Assembly: GCA_947465395.1 (NCBI GenBank)
Contig: CANIAL010000005.1
Location: 62,001-126,000 of the forward strand
DNA length: 64,000 bases
Reading direction: 5' to 3'
Source: Alphaproteobacteria bacterium
GTDB taxonomy: Bacteria > Pseudomonadota > Alphaproteobacteria > Micropepsales > Micropepsaceae
Shown here: positions 24,430-34,200 of the stretch, piece by piece
How positions within the stretch are numbered: the first letter of the stretch is position 1
Layout: each line of letters starts with the position of its first letter
The notes under the pieces: model-generated
Seen by the model: the letters and a program-made list of their open reading frames with translations, nothing else
The model's database searches: none
Told to the model about the DNA's origin: nothing
Translations under genes and position numbers: made by a program

Positions 24430-26060
24430 TGGGGTGCAACCGCCGCCAAAGTAATGCCAGCAGGGGGCAAGGCGGATGGCGCGGTGTTGGGAACGCCCAG
24501 GAGCGGCGCGATGCGGGCGATCACGCGGCCCGCCAGCGGCGCCGCCGTTTGTCCGGCCAGGGCAAAGCCGCCGGTGGCGGCGATGCCATGGGGCTGATCC
24601 AGCAGCACAAAAACAAGATAGCGTGGCTTGTCCATGGGAAATGCCGCCACGAAAGACGTGCGCAAGGCATGGGGAATATAACCGCCATGCGGACCTGGCA
24701 CCTGGGCTGAACCTGTCTTGCCGCCTACATCATAACCCGCGATATCAGCTTTGCGCCCGGTGCCGTTGGTCACCACATAGCGCAGCAGGCCGCGCATGGA
24801 ATCGCTGACATCTTGCGGGATCATCTGGCGTCCGCGGCGATCTCCATCCTGCTTCACAAAGGTCGGCGTGATCTGCCGCCCGCCATTGACGATGGAAGCG
24901 GCCGCCGCCGCGAAGCTCAGCGGCGTCACGGAAATACCCTGGCCGAAGCCGACGGTCGCGGTTTCAATCGTGCCCCAGTTGCGGGGGATCAGCGGGCGTG
25001 CACTTTCGGGCAATTCGCTGCGCATGGGCGCGAGCAGCCCCAGGTTGGACAGAAAAGCGCGCTGGCGCGCACCGCCGGAACGCAACGCGATCTGCGCCGT
25101 GCCGATATTGCTGGACTGGGCCAGCACGTCGCGCGCCGCCAGAGTCTCGGGCATGTGCTCGGCTTCATGGATGGTGAATTTGCCGATCTTGTAACCCTGG
25201 CCAATCTTGAAGATTTCATCCAGGTGCATGGTGCGATCCTGGAAGGCCAGCGCGAAGGAGAAGATCTTGAACACCGATCCCAGCTCATAGACATCCTGGG
25301 CCATGATGTTGCGGGTGGAGTCGCCGGCCGACAGCGCGCGCAGATTGGGATCAAAGTCCGGCAGCGAGATCATGGCGATGACCTCGCCGCTGTTCACATC
25401 CATCACCAGGCCGCCGGCGGCGCGCGCCGTAAAAAGCTGGCGCGAAGTCTCAACCTCATGCGCCAGGATATATTGCACGCGCTTGTCTATGGAGGTGGTG
25501 ACGGGCGCGGGCGCAGCATCGGCGCCTTCGGGGCGCAATTTTTGCTGCAGGCCCAGTTCAAGTCCGGAGAGACCGCGATTGTCAGGATCTGTCACGCCCA
25601 CAAGCTGCGCCGAGGCGCGGCCGTCGGGATAATAACGCTTGGCGCCCGGCTCGAATTCCAGTCCCGGCAGGCCCAGCTTCATCACTTTGTCCACCGTGTC
25701 CGGCGTCAGCTGCCGGTCCACCAGCACGTAAGGATGCTTGGCGCCGGCAAAGGCTGCCTGCAACCGCGCCTCGCTGGCGCCGGTAGCGCGCGCCAATTCA
25801 TGCGCGGCTTCCTTTTTGTCCCAGAAAACATGCGGGCGGGCATAAAGATCACTGACGGGAAGATCGCGCGCCAAAAGCTCGCCCTTGCGGTCCACCAGGT
25901 CGGCACGAGCCATGGCGATGCGCGCCGCACGGGCGCCCATGCCATCGCCGCGCATCAGGGTCACATCCACCAGCCGCACAACCACCAGCACAAAGGCAGC
26001 GACGCAAATAACCGCTCCGATTACGATGCGCCGCTGGAAAAGGCCGGAAGGCTCGCGCAT
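24426..26060 (-). CDS. ftsI: Septal transpeptidase FtsI (PBP3)
   Basis: Class B penicillin-binding protein that cross-links septal peptidoglycan. The start at 26060 (MREPSGLFQRR), 4 bases after the ftsL stop, gives 544 residues with a membrane anchor at about 11-31; the open frame continues upstream only over ftsL. The active-site motifs are SVFK (Ser262, Lys265), SSN in AQSSNIGTAQ, and KTG in VGGKTGSAQV. The protein ends in a hydrophobic, proline-containing tail. Confidence 0.96.
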   Translation of the reverse strand: MREPSGLFQRRIVIGAVICVAAFVLVVVRLVDVTLMRGDGMGARAARIAMARADLVDRKGELLARDLPVSDLYARPHVFWDKKEAAHELARATGASEARLQAAFAGAKHPYVLVDRQLTPDTVDKVMKLGLPGLEFEPGAKRYYPDGRASAQLVGVTDPDNRGLSGLELGLQQKLRPEGADAAPAPVTTSIDKRVQYILAHEVETSRQLFTARAAGGLVMDVNSGEVIAMISLPDFDPNLRALSAGDSTRNIMAQDVYELGSVFKIFSFALAFQDRTMHLDEIFKIGQGYKIGKFTIHEAEHMPETLAARDVLAQSSNIGTAQIALRSGGARQRAFLSNLGLLAPMRSELPESARPLIPRNWGTIETATVGFGQGISVTPLSFAAAAASIVNGGRQITPTFVKQDGDRRGRQMIPQDVSDSMRGLLRYVVTNGTGRKADIAGYDVGGKTGSAQVPGPHGGYIPHALRTSFVAAFPMDKPRYLVFVLLDQPHGIAATGGFALAGQTAAPLAGRVIARIAPLLGVPNTAPSALPPAGITLAAVAPQ

Positions 26061-26064
26061 GCGC

Positions 26065-26457
26065 TCACAGTCCTGGCTGGTCGGAGACGGGCAGCGCCAC
26101 TGCGCCAACCGGCGGCGTGGGGGCAGGCAACTGCGCGCTGGCATTGTGCAGACGGGCATCGCCCAGCGGCTCGGGTGTGTCGCCCTTGCGCGGCAGAAGA
26201 TCAAAGGAAGAAAGCTGGACCGAAGTGGTGTCGCTCATGCCCAGCCGGGATTCAGCCAGCGCCTGGATTCGGGCGGGGCTGGCGACATGCTGCCATTCGG
26301 TCTGCAAGACTCCGATAGCGGATTTCTGTTCGACGATCTGGCGGCCGACATGGTTCAGTTCCATGCGCGCCACCCGGGTCTTTTCCGAGACATGATAGAC
26401 GCCCAGGATCGTCAGGCCCATCAACGCCACACAGAAGAAATTGAGCACCCGGATCAT
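26065..26457 (-). CDS. ftsL: Cell division protein FtsL
   Basis: A 130-residue bitopic protein placed where ftsL belongs, between rsmH and ftsI. An N-terminal membrane helix (VLNFFCVALMGLTILGVYHV) is followed by a coiled-coil segment (ARMELNHVGRQIVEQKSAIGVLQTEW) and ALAESRLGM, the usual FtsL pattern. A proline-rich tail follows. Sequence conservation in this family is low, so the call leans on topology and position. Confidence 0.88.
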   Translation of the reverse strand: MIRVLNFFCVALMGLTILGVYHVSEKTRVARMELNHVGRQIVEQKSAIGVLQTEWQHVASPARIQALAESRLGMSDTTSVQLSSFDLLPRKGDTPEPLGDARLHNASAQLPAPTPPVGAVALPVSDQPGL

Positions 26458-26465
26458 GGTCCCTC

Positions 26466-27368
26466 CTATGCCGCCAGCCGCCGCGCCACGCGCAACTTGG
26501 CGGAGCGGGCCCTGGGGTTGGCAGAAATTTCCGCCGCCGTCGGCACTTGCGGGCGGTGGGTAAGAAGTTCGAACTGCGCGATGGCGCCGCGGCTTTCCGG
26601 CATGTGGCGCGAGGCACGGGGCGCGGCCGTGCTGCGACTGTTGAGAAACTGCTTTACGATGCGGTCTTCCATGCTGTGGAACGACACCACTGCCAGGCGG
26701 CCATTCGGAGCCAGAATCCGCAGGGCCGCTTCCAGACCGCGTTCCAGTTCGCCCAATTCGTCATTCACATGGATGCGCAGCGCCTGGAAGGTGCGGGTGG
26801 CGGGATGGATGGCATGACGCAATGCGGCGGGGCCTTGCGCGTCCGAAACGATCTTGGCCAGCGCGGCAGTACCGTGAATGGGGCGTGCCGCGATGATGGC
26901 GCGCGCAATGCGGCGGGCGTTCTTTTCTTCGCCATATCGGGCGATGATCTGGGACAGCGTCTTTTCATCGGCGCCATTGACGATGTCGGCGGCGGACGGC
27001 CCCGACAGGCTCATGCGCATGTCCAGCGGGCCGTCCGCCTGAAACGAGAAGCCGCGCGCGGGCGTGTCGAACTGGAAGGACGAGACGCCCAGATCCAGCA
27101 TCACGCCGTCAACATGGCTGGCGAAATCATCCATGTGGGAGAATTCACCTTCCACCACCGTCAGGCGTCCGGCGAAATGCGCTGCCAATATTTTTCCGCG
27201 CGCGATGGCGTCGGGATCGCGGTCAATGCCCAGGACCTTGCAGTCCGCAGCTTCCAGGACGGCGCGGCTGTAACCGCCGCCGCCGAACGTGCCGTCCACA
27301 TATTGCGCGCCATCTTGGGGGGCCATCGCCGCCAGCACTTCGGCCAGCATAACCGGGGCGTGGCTCAT
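26466..27368 (-). CDS. rsmH: 16S rRNA (cytosine(1402)-N(4))-methyltransferase RsmH
   Basis: SAM-dependent methyltransferase for C1402 of 16S rRNA. The 300-residue protein has HAPVMLAEVLAAM, YVDGTFGGGGYSRAVLE (SAM site), MLDLGVSSFQFDTPARGFSF and LAVVSFHSMEDRIVKQFL, all RsmH hallmarks. The ATG overlaps the mraZ stop by 4 bases. Confidence 0.97.
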   Translation of the reverse strand: MSHAPVMLAEVLAAMAPQDGAQYVDGTFGGGGYSRAVLEAADCKVLGIDRDPDAIARGKILAAHFAGRLTVVEGEFSHMDDFASHVDGVMLDLGVSSFQFDTPARGFSFQADGPLDMRMSLSGPSAADIVNGADEKTLSQIIARYGEEKNARRIARAIIAARPIHGTAALAKIVSDAQGPAALRHAIHPATRTFQALRIHVNDELGELERGLEAALRILAPNGRLAVVSFHSMEDRIVKQFLNSRSTAAPRASRHMPESRGAIAQFELLTHRPQVPTAAEISANPRARSAKLRVARRLAA

Positions 27369-27835
27369 TCCCCACTCCCGTTGCGCGCACGGTCCATGCG
27401 CGCTTTCACACGCGCCAAGGCTTCAGCCTGCACTGGCAGGTAACGCGCCGCATCCCAGATCTGGAATTTCTGCGCCAGGCCCACAAAGGCCACGGCGTCT
27501 TTCAAACCCGCATGTTCGATCATGGCGTCGGGCAGGCGCACGCGGCCCTGGTCATCAGACACCAGCAACTGGGTGCGCGAGATCACGGCGGTGGCTTCGT
27601 CGTCATGCGCGGCGGAGAAGAACGGATCTTGTCCCGACAGGCGCGCATGCACCGCGTCCATCAGGCTCTGGCCGAACGCTTCCAGCGCGGTTTCGGAAAA
27701 ACTGGGGCAGACATACAGGCCCGCCGTGTTCTGCGCCGCCAGCACCTGGCGATAGGCCGCGGGTATGCAGACCCGGCCCTTGGAATCCAAAGATCCCATG
27801 ACGGTGGAGATGAAGGGCTGAACCGACCCGGTCAT
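27365..27835 (-). CDS. mraZ: Transcriptional regulator MraZ
   Basis: AbrB-fold DNA-binding protein with two MraZ repeats; first gene of the dcw cluster and, in E. coli, a repressor of it. The start at 27835 gives MTGSVQPFISTVMGSLDSKG and 156 residues, matching the family pattern FLSTFENKLDSKGRV. The open frame begins 78 bases upstream, inside the putative operator repeats. The two DxKGR-type motifs are LDSKGRVCIP and SDDQGRVRLPDAM. Confidence 0.93.
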   Translation of the reverse strand: MTGSVQPFISTVMGSLDSKGRVCIPAAYRQVLAAQNTAGLYVCPSFSETALEAFGQSLMDAVHARLSGQDPFFSAAHDDEATAVISRTQLLVSDDQGRVRLPDAMIEHAGLKDAVAFVGLAQKFQIWDAARYLPVQAEALARVKARMDRARNGSGE

Positions 27836-27912
27836 CGCTTGAAATGCCCCTGGCCCGAGTGCCTGGTCGGCCGGTTGTTCGGCCGTGGACAGGCGGGGTG
27901 TTTTAGACCCCA

Positions 27913-27953
27913 TGGGATTACATGGGATATCATGGGACAGAACGCCCAGTCAA
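27913..27953 (-). promoter_or_regulatory. mraZ promoter with three phased TGGGA boxes (putative MraZ operator)
   Basis: CATGGGA occurs three times at exact 10-base spacing, with TGGGA at 27913-27917, 27923-27927 and 27933-27937 on the + strand. The E. coli MraZ operator is described as TGGGN repeats separated by 5 bases, the same spacing. On the - strand a TTGACT (27948-27953) lies 17 bases from ATATCC (27925-27930), so the boxes would overlap the -10 and spacer. I am not certain of the orientation of the repeats relative to the E. coli site. Confidence 0.6.
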
Positions 27954-28105
27954 ACAAAAAACCGTTATTTTTGAGTGGCTTGGATGGTATCGTTAACTTT
28001 TGGGACCCCCACCTGTGGAGTCCTCAGGAACAGGACAAGAACATGGTAAGGATGCGGTCACGGGGGTAAACAGCCCGTTAACGAATTCGGCTCTGGAGGC
28101 GGTTG

Positions 28106-28567
28106 GTGTCGGGGATCACGATGGAGCCGGTGGGCCGGGTCGAAGGCGGGCGGGCCGAGGCAACCGATGATTCGTGGGACGCCGAGACGGCCCGCATCGT
28201 GCTGGAGGCCCGTTTCGGGGATGAGGCGCTGGCCGGGCTGGACGGTTTCTCGCACATCGAAGTCGTGTTTCATTTCCACCAGGTGCCGGATTCCGAAATC
28301 AGCACTGCTGCCCGCCATCCGCGCGGACGCGCCGACTGGCCCAAGGTCGGCATCTTTGCACAGCGCGGCAAGGGCCGGCCCAATCGCATCGGCGTCACCA
28401 TCTGCAGGTTTCTTTCCGTGACTGGTCGCACGCTGAATGTGCAGGGCCTGGATGCCATCAACGGCACGCCGGTGTTGGATATAAAGCCCGTCATGAAAGG
28501 CTTTCTGCCGCGTGGCGAAATCCGCGAACCTGCCTGGGCTGGCGAATTGATGAAGGATTACTGGTAG
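28106..28567 (+). CDS. trmO: TrmO/TsaA family tRNA methyltransferase
   Basis: UPF0066 (VirR/TsaA) family protein of 153 residues. E. coli TrmO N6-methylates t6A37 of threonine tRNA using SAM. Family marks are PVGRVEGGR at the N-terminus, GLDGFSHIEVVFHFH, the SAM-binding FAQRGKGRPNRIGVT and GLDAINGTPVLDIKP. A GTG at 28106 is preferred as start because GGAGG (28095-28099) is 6 bases upstream; a TTG one codon earlier is too close to it and an ATG at 28121 is later. It is divergent from mraZ. Confidence 0.85.
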   Translation: MSGITMEPVGRVEGGRAEATDDSWDAETARIVLEARFGDEALAGLDGFSHIEVVFHFHQVPDSEISTAARHPRGRADWPKVGIFAQRGKGRPNRIGVTICRFLSVTGRTLNVQGLDAINGTPVLDIKPVMKGFLPRGEIREPAWAGELMKDYW

Positions 28568-28609
28568 CTCTCCTTCTGCTTATTTCTTTTACGAAAACTC
28601 AGACCCACC

Positions 28610-28644
28610 CTCCCCCATTTGGGCGAAGCCCAATGATGGGGGAG
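28610..28644. repeat. Nested G-rich hairpin between trmO and rnpB
   Basis: CTCCCCCAT (28610-28618) pairs with ATGGGGGAG (28636-28644), and inside it TTGGGC (28619-28624) pairs with GCCCAA (28628-28633). It could terminate trmO or be a member of a dispersed intergenic palindrome; a second C5/G5 hairpin lies at 56296-56330. The rest of 28568-28723 shows no gene. Confidence 0.55.
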
Positions 28645-28723
28645 ATGGCCGCAGCAACGCGAGGGGCGCAGGCGTTAGCCGAGCACCGGAGCAAAGTTGC
28701 GCAGGCCAGAGGGGGAAGAAAAA

Positions 28724-29105
28724 TGTCAGATGGCCTGTAAGCCGGGTTCTGTCCTTCATTGCTGAAGGGGTGACCATTCCTCTGGGATGCGTGTCACCAC
28801 GCACCTCACGCGACCGACCCGGACGGCGATGCGAAAAAGCACCACGTACCGTCCCTATTTGGTCTTGCTCCCGGTGGGGCTTGCCTAGCCGCTCCTGTTG
28901 CCAGGACCGCGGTGCGCTCTTACCGCACCATTTCAACCTTGCCGCGGCCAATCTTCCGGGGAAGACCGGGCCGGTAGGCGGTGTCATTTCTGTGGCGCTA
29001 TCCCTGGGGTCGCCCCCGCCGGCCATTAACCGGCACCGTTTTTCCGTGGAGCCCGGACTTTCCTCGAACCCATTGCTGGGCCCGCGGTCACCCGGCCATC
29101 TGACA
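28724..29105 (-). ncRNA. rnpB: RNase P RNA, bacterial type A
   Basis: Catalytic RNA of RNase P, which matures tRNA 5' ends. On the - strand the 5' TGTCAGATGGCC pairs over 12 bp with the 3' GGCCATCTGACA to form P1. The conserved blocks appear in order: GAGGAAAGTCCGGGCTCC, GATAGCGCCACAGAAA with ACCGCC, and GGACAGAACCCGGCTTA close to the 3' end. P1 is followed by a T-rich stretch (TTTTTCTT) that suits termination. The length of about 382 is normal. A -10-like GATAGT (29113-29118) overlaps the racemase stop codon. Ends are assigned from P1 and may be off by a few bases. Confidence 0.96.
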
Positions 29106-29116
29106 GCGGGACACTA

Positions 29117-29812
29117 TCAGGAAAGCGCCATATCCACCATGGCCGTGGCGTGCAGTTCCAGCGTGTCGAACAGCGGCACGGTGGCGTCGGTTGCGTCCAC
29201 TAGCAGGGGGATTTCGGTGCAGCCCAGGACGATGGCCTGGCAACCCTGCCCCACCAGATCGGCCATCACGGCGCGATAGCGGGCACGGGATTCAGCGCGG
29301 ATGATGCCTTTCACCAGTTCGGTCTGGATGATCTCGTCAATGATTTTGCGGCCCGCCGCATCCGGCACCACCACTTCAAGCCCGAATTTCTCGCGCAGGC
29401 GTGCGGCTATGATGCGCGGCTCATCCATGGTGAAGCGCGTGCCGATCAGGCCCAATTTGGTCATGCCCGCTTTTTTTGCAGCGGCACCTAGCGGATCGGC
29501 GATGTGAAGCAAAGGAATGCCTGCCGCCTTTTCCACGTCATCGGCCATCAGATGCATGGTGTTGCAGCAGATGGCGATGAAATCGGCGCCGCCATCGGCC
29601 AGTGCCTTGCCCGTGGATGACAGCAGCGCAGTGGCTTCGTCCCATTTGGCGGCCTGTTGCAGGCGCGATATCTCGCCAAAATCAAAGGAATGCATCAGGC
29701 AGCTTCCCGAATGCACGCCGCCCAGACGCGCCTGAACCTGGCGATTGATCAACTGATAATAGACGACGGTGGATTCCCAGCTCATCCCGCCCAGCATGCC
29801 GATTGTTTTCAT
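29117..29812 (-). CDS. Aspartate/glutamate racemase family protein
   Basis: PLP-independent racemase of 231 residues. The two catalytic cysteines are in AICCNTMH (Cys83) and VLGCTEIPLL (about 198). The start at 29812 (MKTIGMLGGMSWEST) is typical of aspartate racemases of the YgeA type and overlaps the ampD-like stop by 4 bases. The substrate (Asp, Glu or another amino acid) cannot be told from sequence. The stop codon is about 12 bases from the rnpB 5' end. Confidence 0.88.
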   Translation of the reverse strand: MKTIGMLGGMSWESTVVYYQLINRQVQARLGGVHSGSCLMHSFDFGEISRLQQAAKWDEATALLSSTGKALADGGADFIAICCNTMHLMADDVEKAAGIPLLHIADPLGAAAKKAGMTKLGLIGTRFTMDEPRIIAARLREKFGLEVVVPDAAGRKIIDEIIQTELVKGIIRAESRARYRAVMADLVGQGCQAIVLGCTEIPLLVDATDATVPLFDTLELHATAMVDMALS

Positions 29813-30492
29813 GACGTCGCCCCTTTTGTGCCAGCTTGCCATGCCAGCAGTCCCGCCAACATGCCCCGTGTTTCCGCATCTGCCATGCCATTGACGCATG
29901 TGGGACGGAAATGGCGCTGGAAGGCCGTGACCAGAACATCCTGCGGCAGCGCCGGGTCGTAGCCCCAGCGCGCCAGTCCTTCCATCACATCGTCAACGGG
30001 CGCCGCCGCTTTGGGCCATAGCCCGATACCGGATGCCGCCAGTTCCTCCCATGGGAACAGCTCGCCCGGATCTTCCTTGCGCGCCGGCGCTACGTCGCTG
30101 TGGCCCAGCACGCGGGCGGACGGAATGGGGTGGCGCAACAATATGGAATGGCACAGCGTGGTCAGGGCCGCGACCTGCGCCGCGGGAAAAGCGCGATAGC
30201 CGAATTCATGTCCCGGATTGACCAGTTCAATTCCGATGGAGCGGGCATTGATGTTGGTGTCCCCCGCCCAGAAGGAAACGCCGGCATGCCAGGCACGCCG
30301 GTCTTCCGGCACCAGCGCGAAAATGGTGCCGTCTTCGTCAATCATGTAATGGGCTGATACACGGGCCTGCACATCGCAAAGCCGGGCCAGCGCCGCTTCG
30401 CTGCTGGCCATGCCGGTGTAATGCAGCACCAGCATATCAATGGCGGTGTCGCGCGCATCATGATTGGGCGATGGGCGTTCCACGCGTTTCAC
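29809..30492 (-). CDS. N-acetylmuramoyl-L-alanine amidase, AmpD-like, with C-terminal peptidoglycan-binding domain
   Basis: Zinc amidase_2 family. RPSPNHDAR at the N-terminus, MLVLHYTGM (zinc His), NARSIGIELVNPG and VLGHSDVAPARKEDPG (zinc His and catalytic region) match cytoplasmic AmpD, which removes the peptide from anhydro-MurNAc during cell-wall recycling. A C-terminal peptidoglycan-binding-1-like domain (LARWGYDPALPQDVLVTAFQRHFRP) resembles AmiD-type enzymes. No signal peptide is seen with the GTG start at 30492, preferred because AGGAT lies 6-7 bases upstream and it avoids overlapping the upstream gene; about 227 residues. Confidence 0.88.
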   Translation of the reverse strand: MKRVERPSPNHDARDTAIDMLVLHYTGMASSEAALARLCDVQARVSAHYMIDEDGTIFALVPEDRRAWHAGVSFWAGDTNINARSIGIELVNPGHEFGYRAFPAAQVAALTTLCHSILLRHPIPSARVLGHSDVAPARKEDPGELFPWEELAASGIGLWPKAAAPVDDVMEGLARWGYDPALPQDVLVTAFQRHFRPTCVNGMADAETRGMLAGLLAWQAGTKGATS

Positions 30493-30505
30493 GGCTTTAT
30501 CCTTT

Positions 30506-31210
30506 TCAAGATTGGCCCCGCTCCGCCAATATCTTGTCATGGGCGGCGTTGATGGCGGCCAGCTTGTCATTGGCCAGCTTTATGAACTCTTCCGGCACGC
30601 CGCGCGCCATCAGGCTGTCGGGATGGTTCTCGCGCACCAGGCGGCGATAGGTCTGTTTCACTTCATCCTCGCTGGCGCTGTAGTCCAGGCCCAGTATGAC
30701 ATAGGGATCGGTCAGTTCGGGCGCGAAATGGCTGGCCCGGATGCGGCGGAATTCATTGGGCGCAAAGCCGAAAATCTCCGCCACCCGCTCCAGGAAGGCG
30801 GATTCACCCGGGTGCAATGTGCCGTCTGCCTTGGCGATCTCGAACAGCCCATCGAGTATGTCCTCCAGCATGGCGGGGTTGCCCATGAAGAGGCGCGCGA
30901 TCTGGCCCGCATAGGCTTCGTATCCGGCCACGTCTTGCCGCGCCAAGTTGAAGATACGCGCCACATTGGCTTCTTCTTCCGGCGGCACCTGGAAGACGCG
31001 CTGGAAAGCGGCAAGCTCCACGTCGCTGACAGAACCATCGGCCTTGGCCATCTTGCCCGCCAGCGCGATCACCGCGATGGTGAAGACCAGGCCTGGGTCG
31101 GCTTCGCGGTCGAAGATGAAATGGCCCGCCACCGCGCCCACCAGCGCGCCCACGGGACCGCCCACCAAAAGGCCAGCGGCAGCACCGCTTATCTTGCCCC
31201 ATACACTCAA
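30506..31210 (-). CDS. DjlA-like co-chaperone (TerB domain plus J domain)
   Basis: A 234-residue protein with a glycine-rich N-terminal hydrophobic segment ([25 protein letters not shown]), a TerB-like helical domain (about 45-150, [21 protein letters not shown]) and a C-terminal J domain with the DnaK-stimulating HPD motif ([14 protein letters not shown]). This is the domain order of DjlA, a membrane-anchored DnaK partner. The start is a TTG overlapping the metH stop by 4 bases; no ATG exists upstream of the conserved region. Confidence 0.85.
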   Translation of the reverse strand: MSVWGKISGAAAGLLVGGPVGALVGAVAGHFIFDREADPGLVFTIAVIALAGKMAKADGSVSDVELAAFQRVFQVPPEEEANVARIFNLARQDVAGYEAYAGQIARLFMGNPAMLEDILDGLFEIAKADGTLHPGESAFLERVAEIFGFAPNEFRRIRASHFAPELTDPYVILGLDYSASEDEVKQTYRRLVRENHPDSLMARGVPEEFIKLANDKLAAINAAHDKILAERGQS

Positions 31211-34200
31211 GCTGCACTCACTGTGCGTGGATTATAATTCAGCAACGGCGCCAGCCAGCGTTCGGCGGTGGCGACATCCCAGCCCTTGCGGCGGGCATAA
31301 TCTACCACCTGGTCGCGCTCGATCTTGCCCACGCCGAAATAGCGCGCTTCCGGGTTGGCGTAATAAAAGCCCGAGACGGACGACCCCGGCCACATGGCAT
31401 AGTTTTCCGTCAGCTTGACCCCAATGCGCGATTCCGCATCCAGCAATTTGAACAATGTTGCCTTTTCCGAATGTTCCGGCTGTGCGGGATAGCCGGGCGC
31501 GGGGCGGATGCCCTGGTAGGATTCCTTGATCAGTTCGTCATTGCTGAGATTTTCATCGGCGGCATAGCCCCAATATTCTTTCCGCACTTTCTGGTGCATG
31601 CGCTCTGCAAAGGCTTCCGCCAGGCGGTCGGCCAACGCGGACAGAAGAATGGCGGAATAATCATCCTTGGCATCCCGATAGGCCTGCAGGCGCTTTTCCT
31701 CGCCAATGCCGGCCGTCACCACAAAGCCGCCGATATAATCGGGAATTCCGACAGGCGCGATGAAATCGGCCAGCGCCAGATTGGCGCGGCCCGCATCGCG
31801 CGCCATCTGCTGGCGCAAGGTGTGCAAGGTTTGAATCGGAAATTTCCGCGCCTTGTCGCCATAGACCAGTATGTCATCCGGATTGTCCGGCGACTGGTTG
31901 GCGGGCCAGAAGCCGATGGTGGCGCTGGCTGTCAGCCATTTGCCGTCAATGATCTTCTTCAGCATCGCCTGGGCATCGCGGTACAGGTCGCTGGCAACCT
32001 GGCCCACCACCGGATCGGTGAGGATTTGCGGGAAGGGACCGGCCAGTTCCCAGGCCTGGAAGAAGGGACCCCAGTCAATATATTGCGCCAGTTCGGCCAG
32101 GTCATAGGCCGTGTAGGTGCGCGCGCCAAAAAAATGCGGGGCGGGCGGCGTCCAGGCGGTGAAGTCGGGCCTGGCGCGATTGGCGCGGGCCTGTTCCAGG
32201 GTCAGGCGCTTGCCGCTGACCTGCTTGTTGGCATGGGCGGTCGCCATTTTTTCATATTCGGCGCGGATGTCGGCCATGTAGGTGGCGCCAGTTTCCTTTT
32301 GCAGCAGGCTGGAGGCGACGCCGACCGCGCGGCTGGCATCGGTGACATAGACGGTCTGGCCGCGGCGATAGCCGGGATCAATCTTCACCGCCGTGTGCAC
32401 CTTGGATGTGGTGGCGCCGCCGATCAGAAGCGGAATGTCAAAACCCTGGCGCTCCATCTCGCTGGCGACGAACACCATTTCGTCCAGGGACGGCGTGATC
32501 AGGCCGGACAGGCCGATGATGTTGGCCTTGTGCTCGCGCGCCGCATCCAGGATCTTCTGCGGCGGCACCATCACGCCCAAGTCCACCACTTCATAGCCGT
32601 TGCATTGCAGCACAACGCCCACGATGTTCTTGCCGATGTCATGCACATCACCCTTGACCGTGGCCATGATGATCTTGCCCACGGGCTCCTTAACCTGGCT
32701 CTTGTCGGCATCCATGTAGGGCAGAAGATACGCCACCGCCTTTTTCATCACGCGGGCGGATTTGACCACCTGGGGCAGGAACATCTTGCCCGCGCCAAAC
32801 AGGTCTCCCACCACATTCATGCCCGTCATCAGGGGGCCTTCGATCACGTCCAAAGGACGGGTGGCTTCCAGCCGCGCGGCCTCAGTATCCTCGATGATGA
32901 AGGCATCAATGCCCTGGACCATGGCATGGGTGATGCGTTCAATGACCGGCAGGCTGCGCCAGGCCGCGTCTTCCACCTGCGCCACCGCGCCGCCGCCCTT
33001 GAATTCCTGGGCCAAGGTGAGAAGGCGTTCGGTGGCGTCTTCGCGTCGGTTGAACAGGACGTCTTCAATGCCTTCGCGCAGGGGCGTGGGAATATCCTGA
33101 TAGACGGTGAGCTGGCCCGCATTGACGATGCCCATGTCCATGCCCGCCTTGATGGCGTGGAACAGGAACACCGAATGCATCGCCTCGCGCACTTTCTCAT
33201 TGCCGCGGAACGAGAAGCTGAAATTCGAGACGCCGCCCGAAATATGGGCGTGCGGATTTTCGCGGCGGATGACCTCGCACGCTTCCACGAACGCCTTGCC
33301 ATATTCGTTATGCTCTTCCAGGCCGGTGGCGACCGCGAAGATGTTGGGATCGAAGATGATGTCTTCCGGCGGGAAGTCCAGTTTCTCAACCAGCAGCTTG
33401 TAGGCGCGGCGGCAGATCTCGATCTTGCGTTCCCTGGTGTCGGCCTGGCCGGTCTCGTCGAACGCCATCACCACCACGGCGGCACCAAAGCGCATAACCT
33501 CGCGGGCATTGTCCAGGAAAATCTCTTCGCCTTCCTTCAGCGAGATGGAATTGACGATCACCTTGCCCTGGCAGCATTTCAGGCCCGCCCGGATCACTTC
33601 CCATTTTGAGCTGTCAATCATCAGCGGCACATTTGAGATGTCCGGCTCACCCGCCATCATGTTGACGAAACGGGTCATCGCCGCCTCGCCATCAATCATG
33701 CCCTCGTCCATGTTGACGTCGATGACCTGGGCGCCGTTCTCGACCTGGTCGCGCGCCACCGAAAGCGCGGCTTCATAGTCATTCGCCACAATCAGTTTGC
33801 GAAACTTGGCGGAGCCGGTGATATTGGTGCGCTCGCCCACATTGATGAAGTTGAGGTCCGGCGTCAGCGTGAATGGCTCCAGCCCCGACAGGCGCATATA
33901 TTTCGGCTTTTGCGGAATGGCGCGCGGGGTGACACCCTTCACCGCTTCGCCAAAGGCCTTGATGTGCTCGGGCCGGGTGCCACAGCAGCCGCCCACAATG
34001 TTCACCAGGCCGGAACGTGCGAATTCGCCGATCATCACCGACATGGTTTCCGGGGATTCGTCATAGCCGCCGAATTCGTTGGGCAGGCCCGCATTGGGAT
34101 GGGCGCTGACCAGCGTGTCGCAGGCATTGGCAAGGTCGGCCACATAGGGGCGGAGTTCCTTGGCCCCCAGCGCGCAGTTCAGTCCGACCGCGAAAGGCCG

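Noticed and set aside
28589-29279. Open frames across 28589-29026 (-) and 28770-29279 (+)
   Set aside because: They coincide with the RNase P RNA, whose conserved blocks and P1 helix explain the sequence; neither frame looks like a protein.
31471-33609. A 712-codon frame on the + strand opposite metH
   Set aside because: Its composition is that of the antisense of a GC-rich gene (His/Gly/Arg-rich), and metH on the other strand is complete with all domains.
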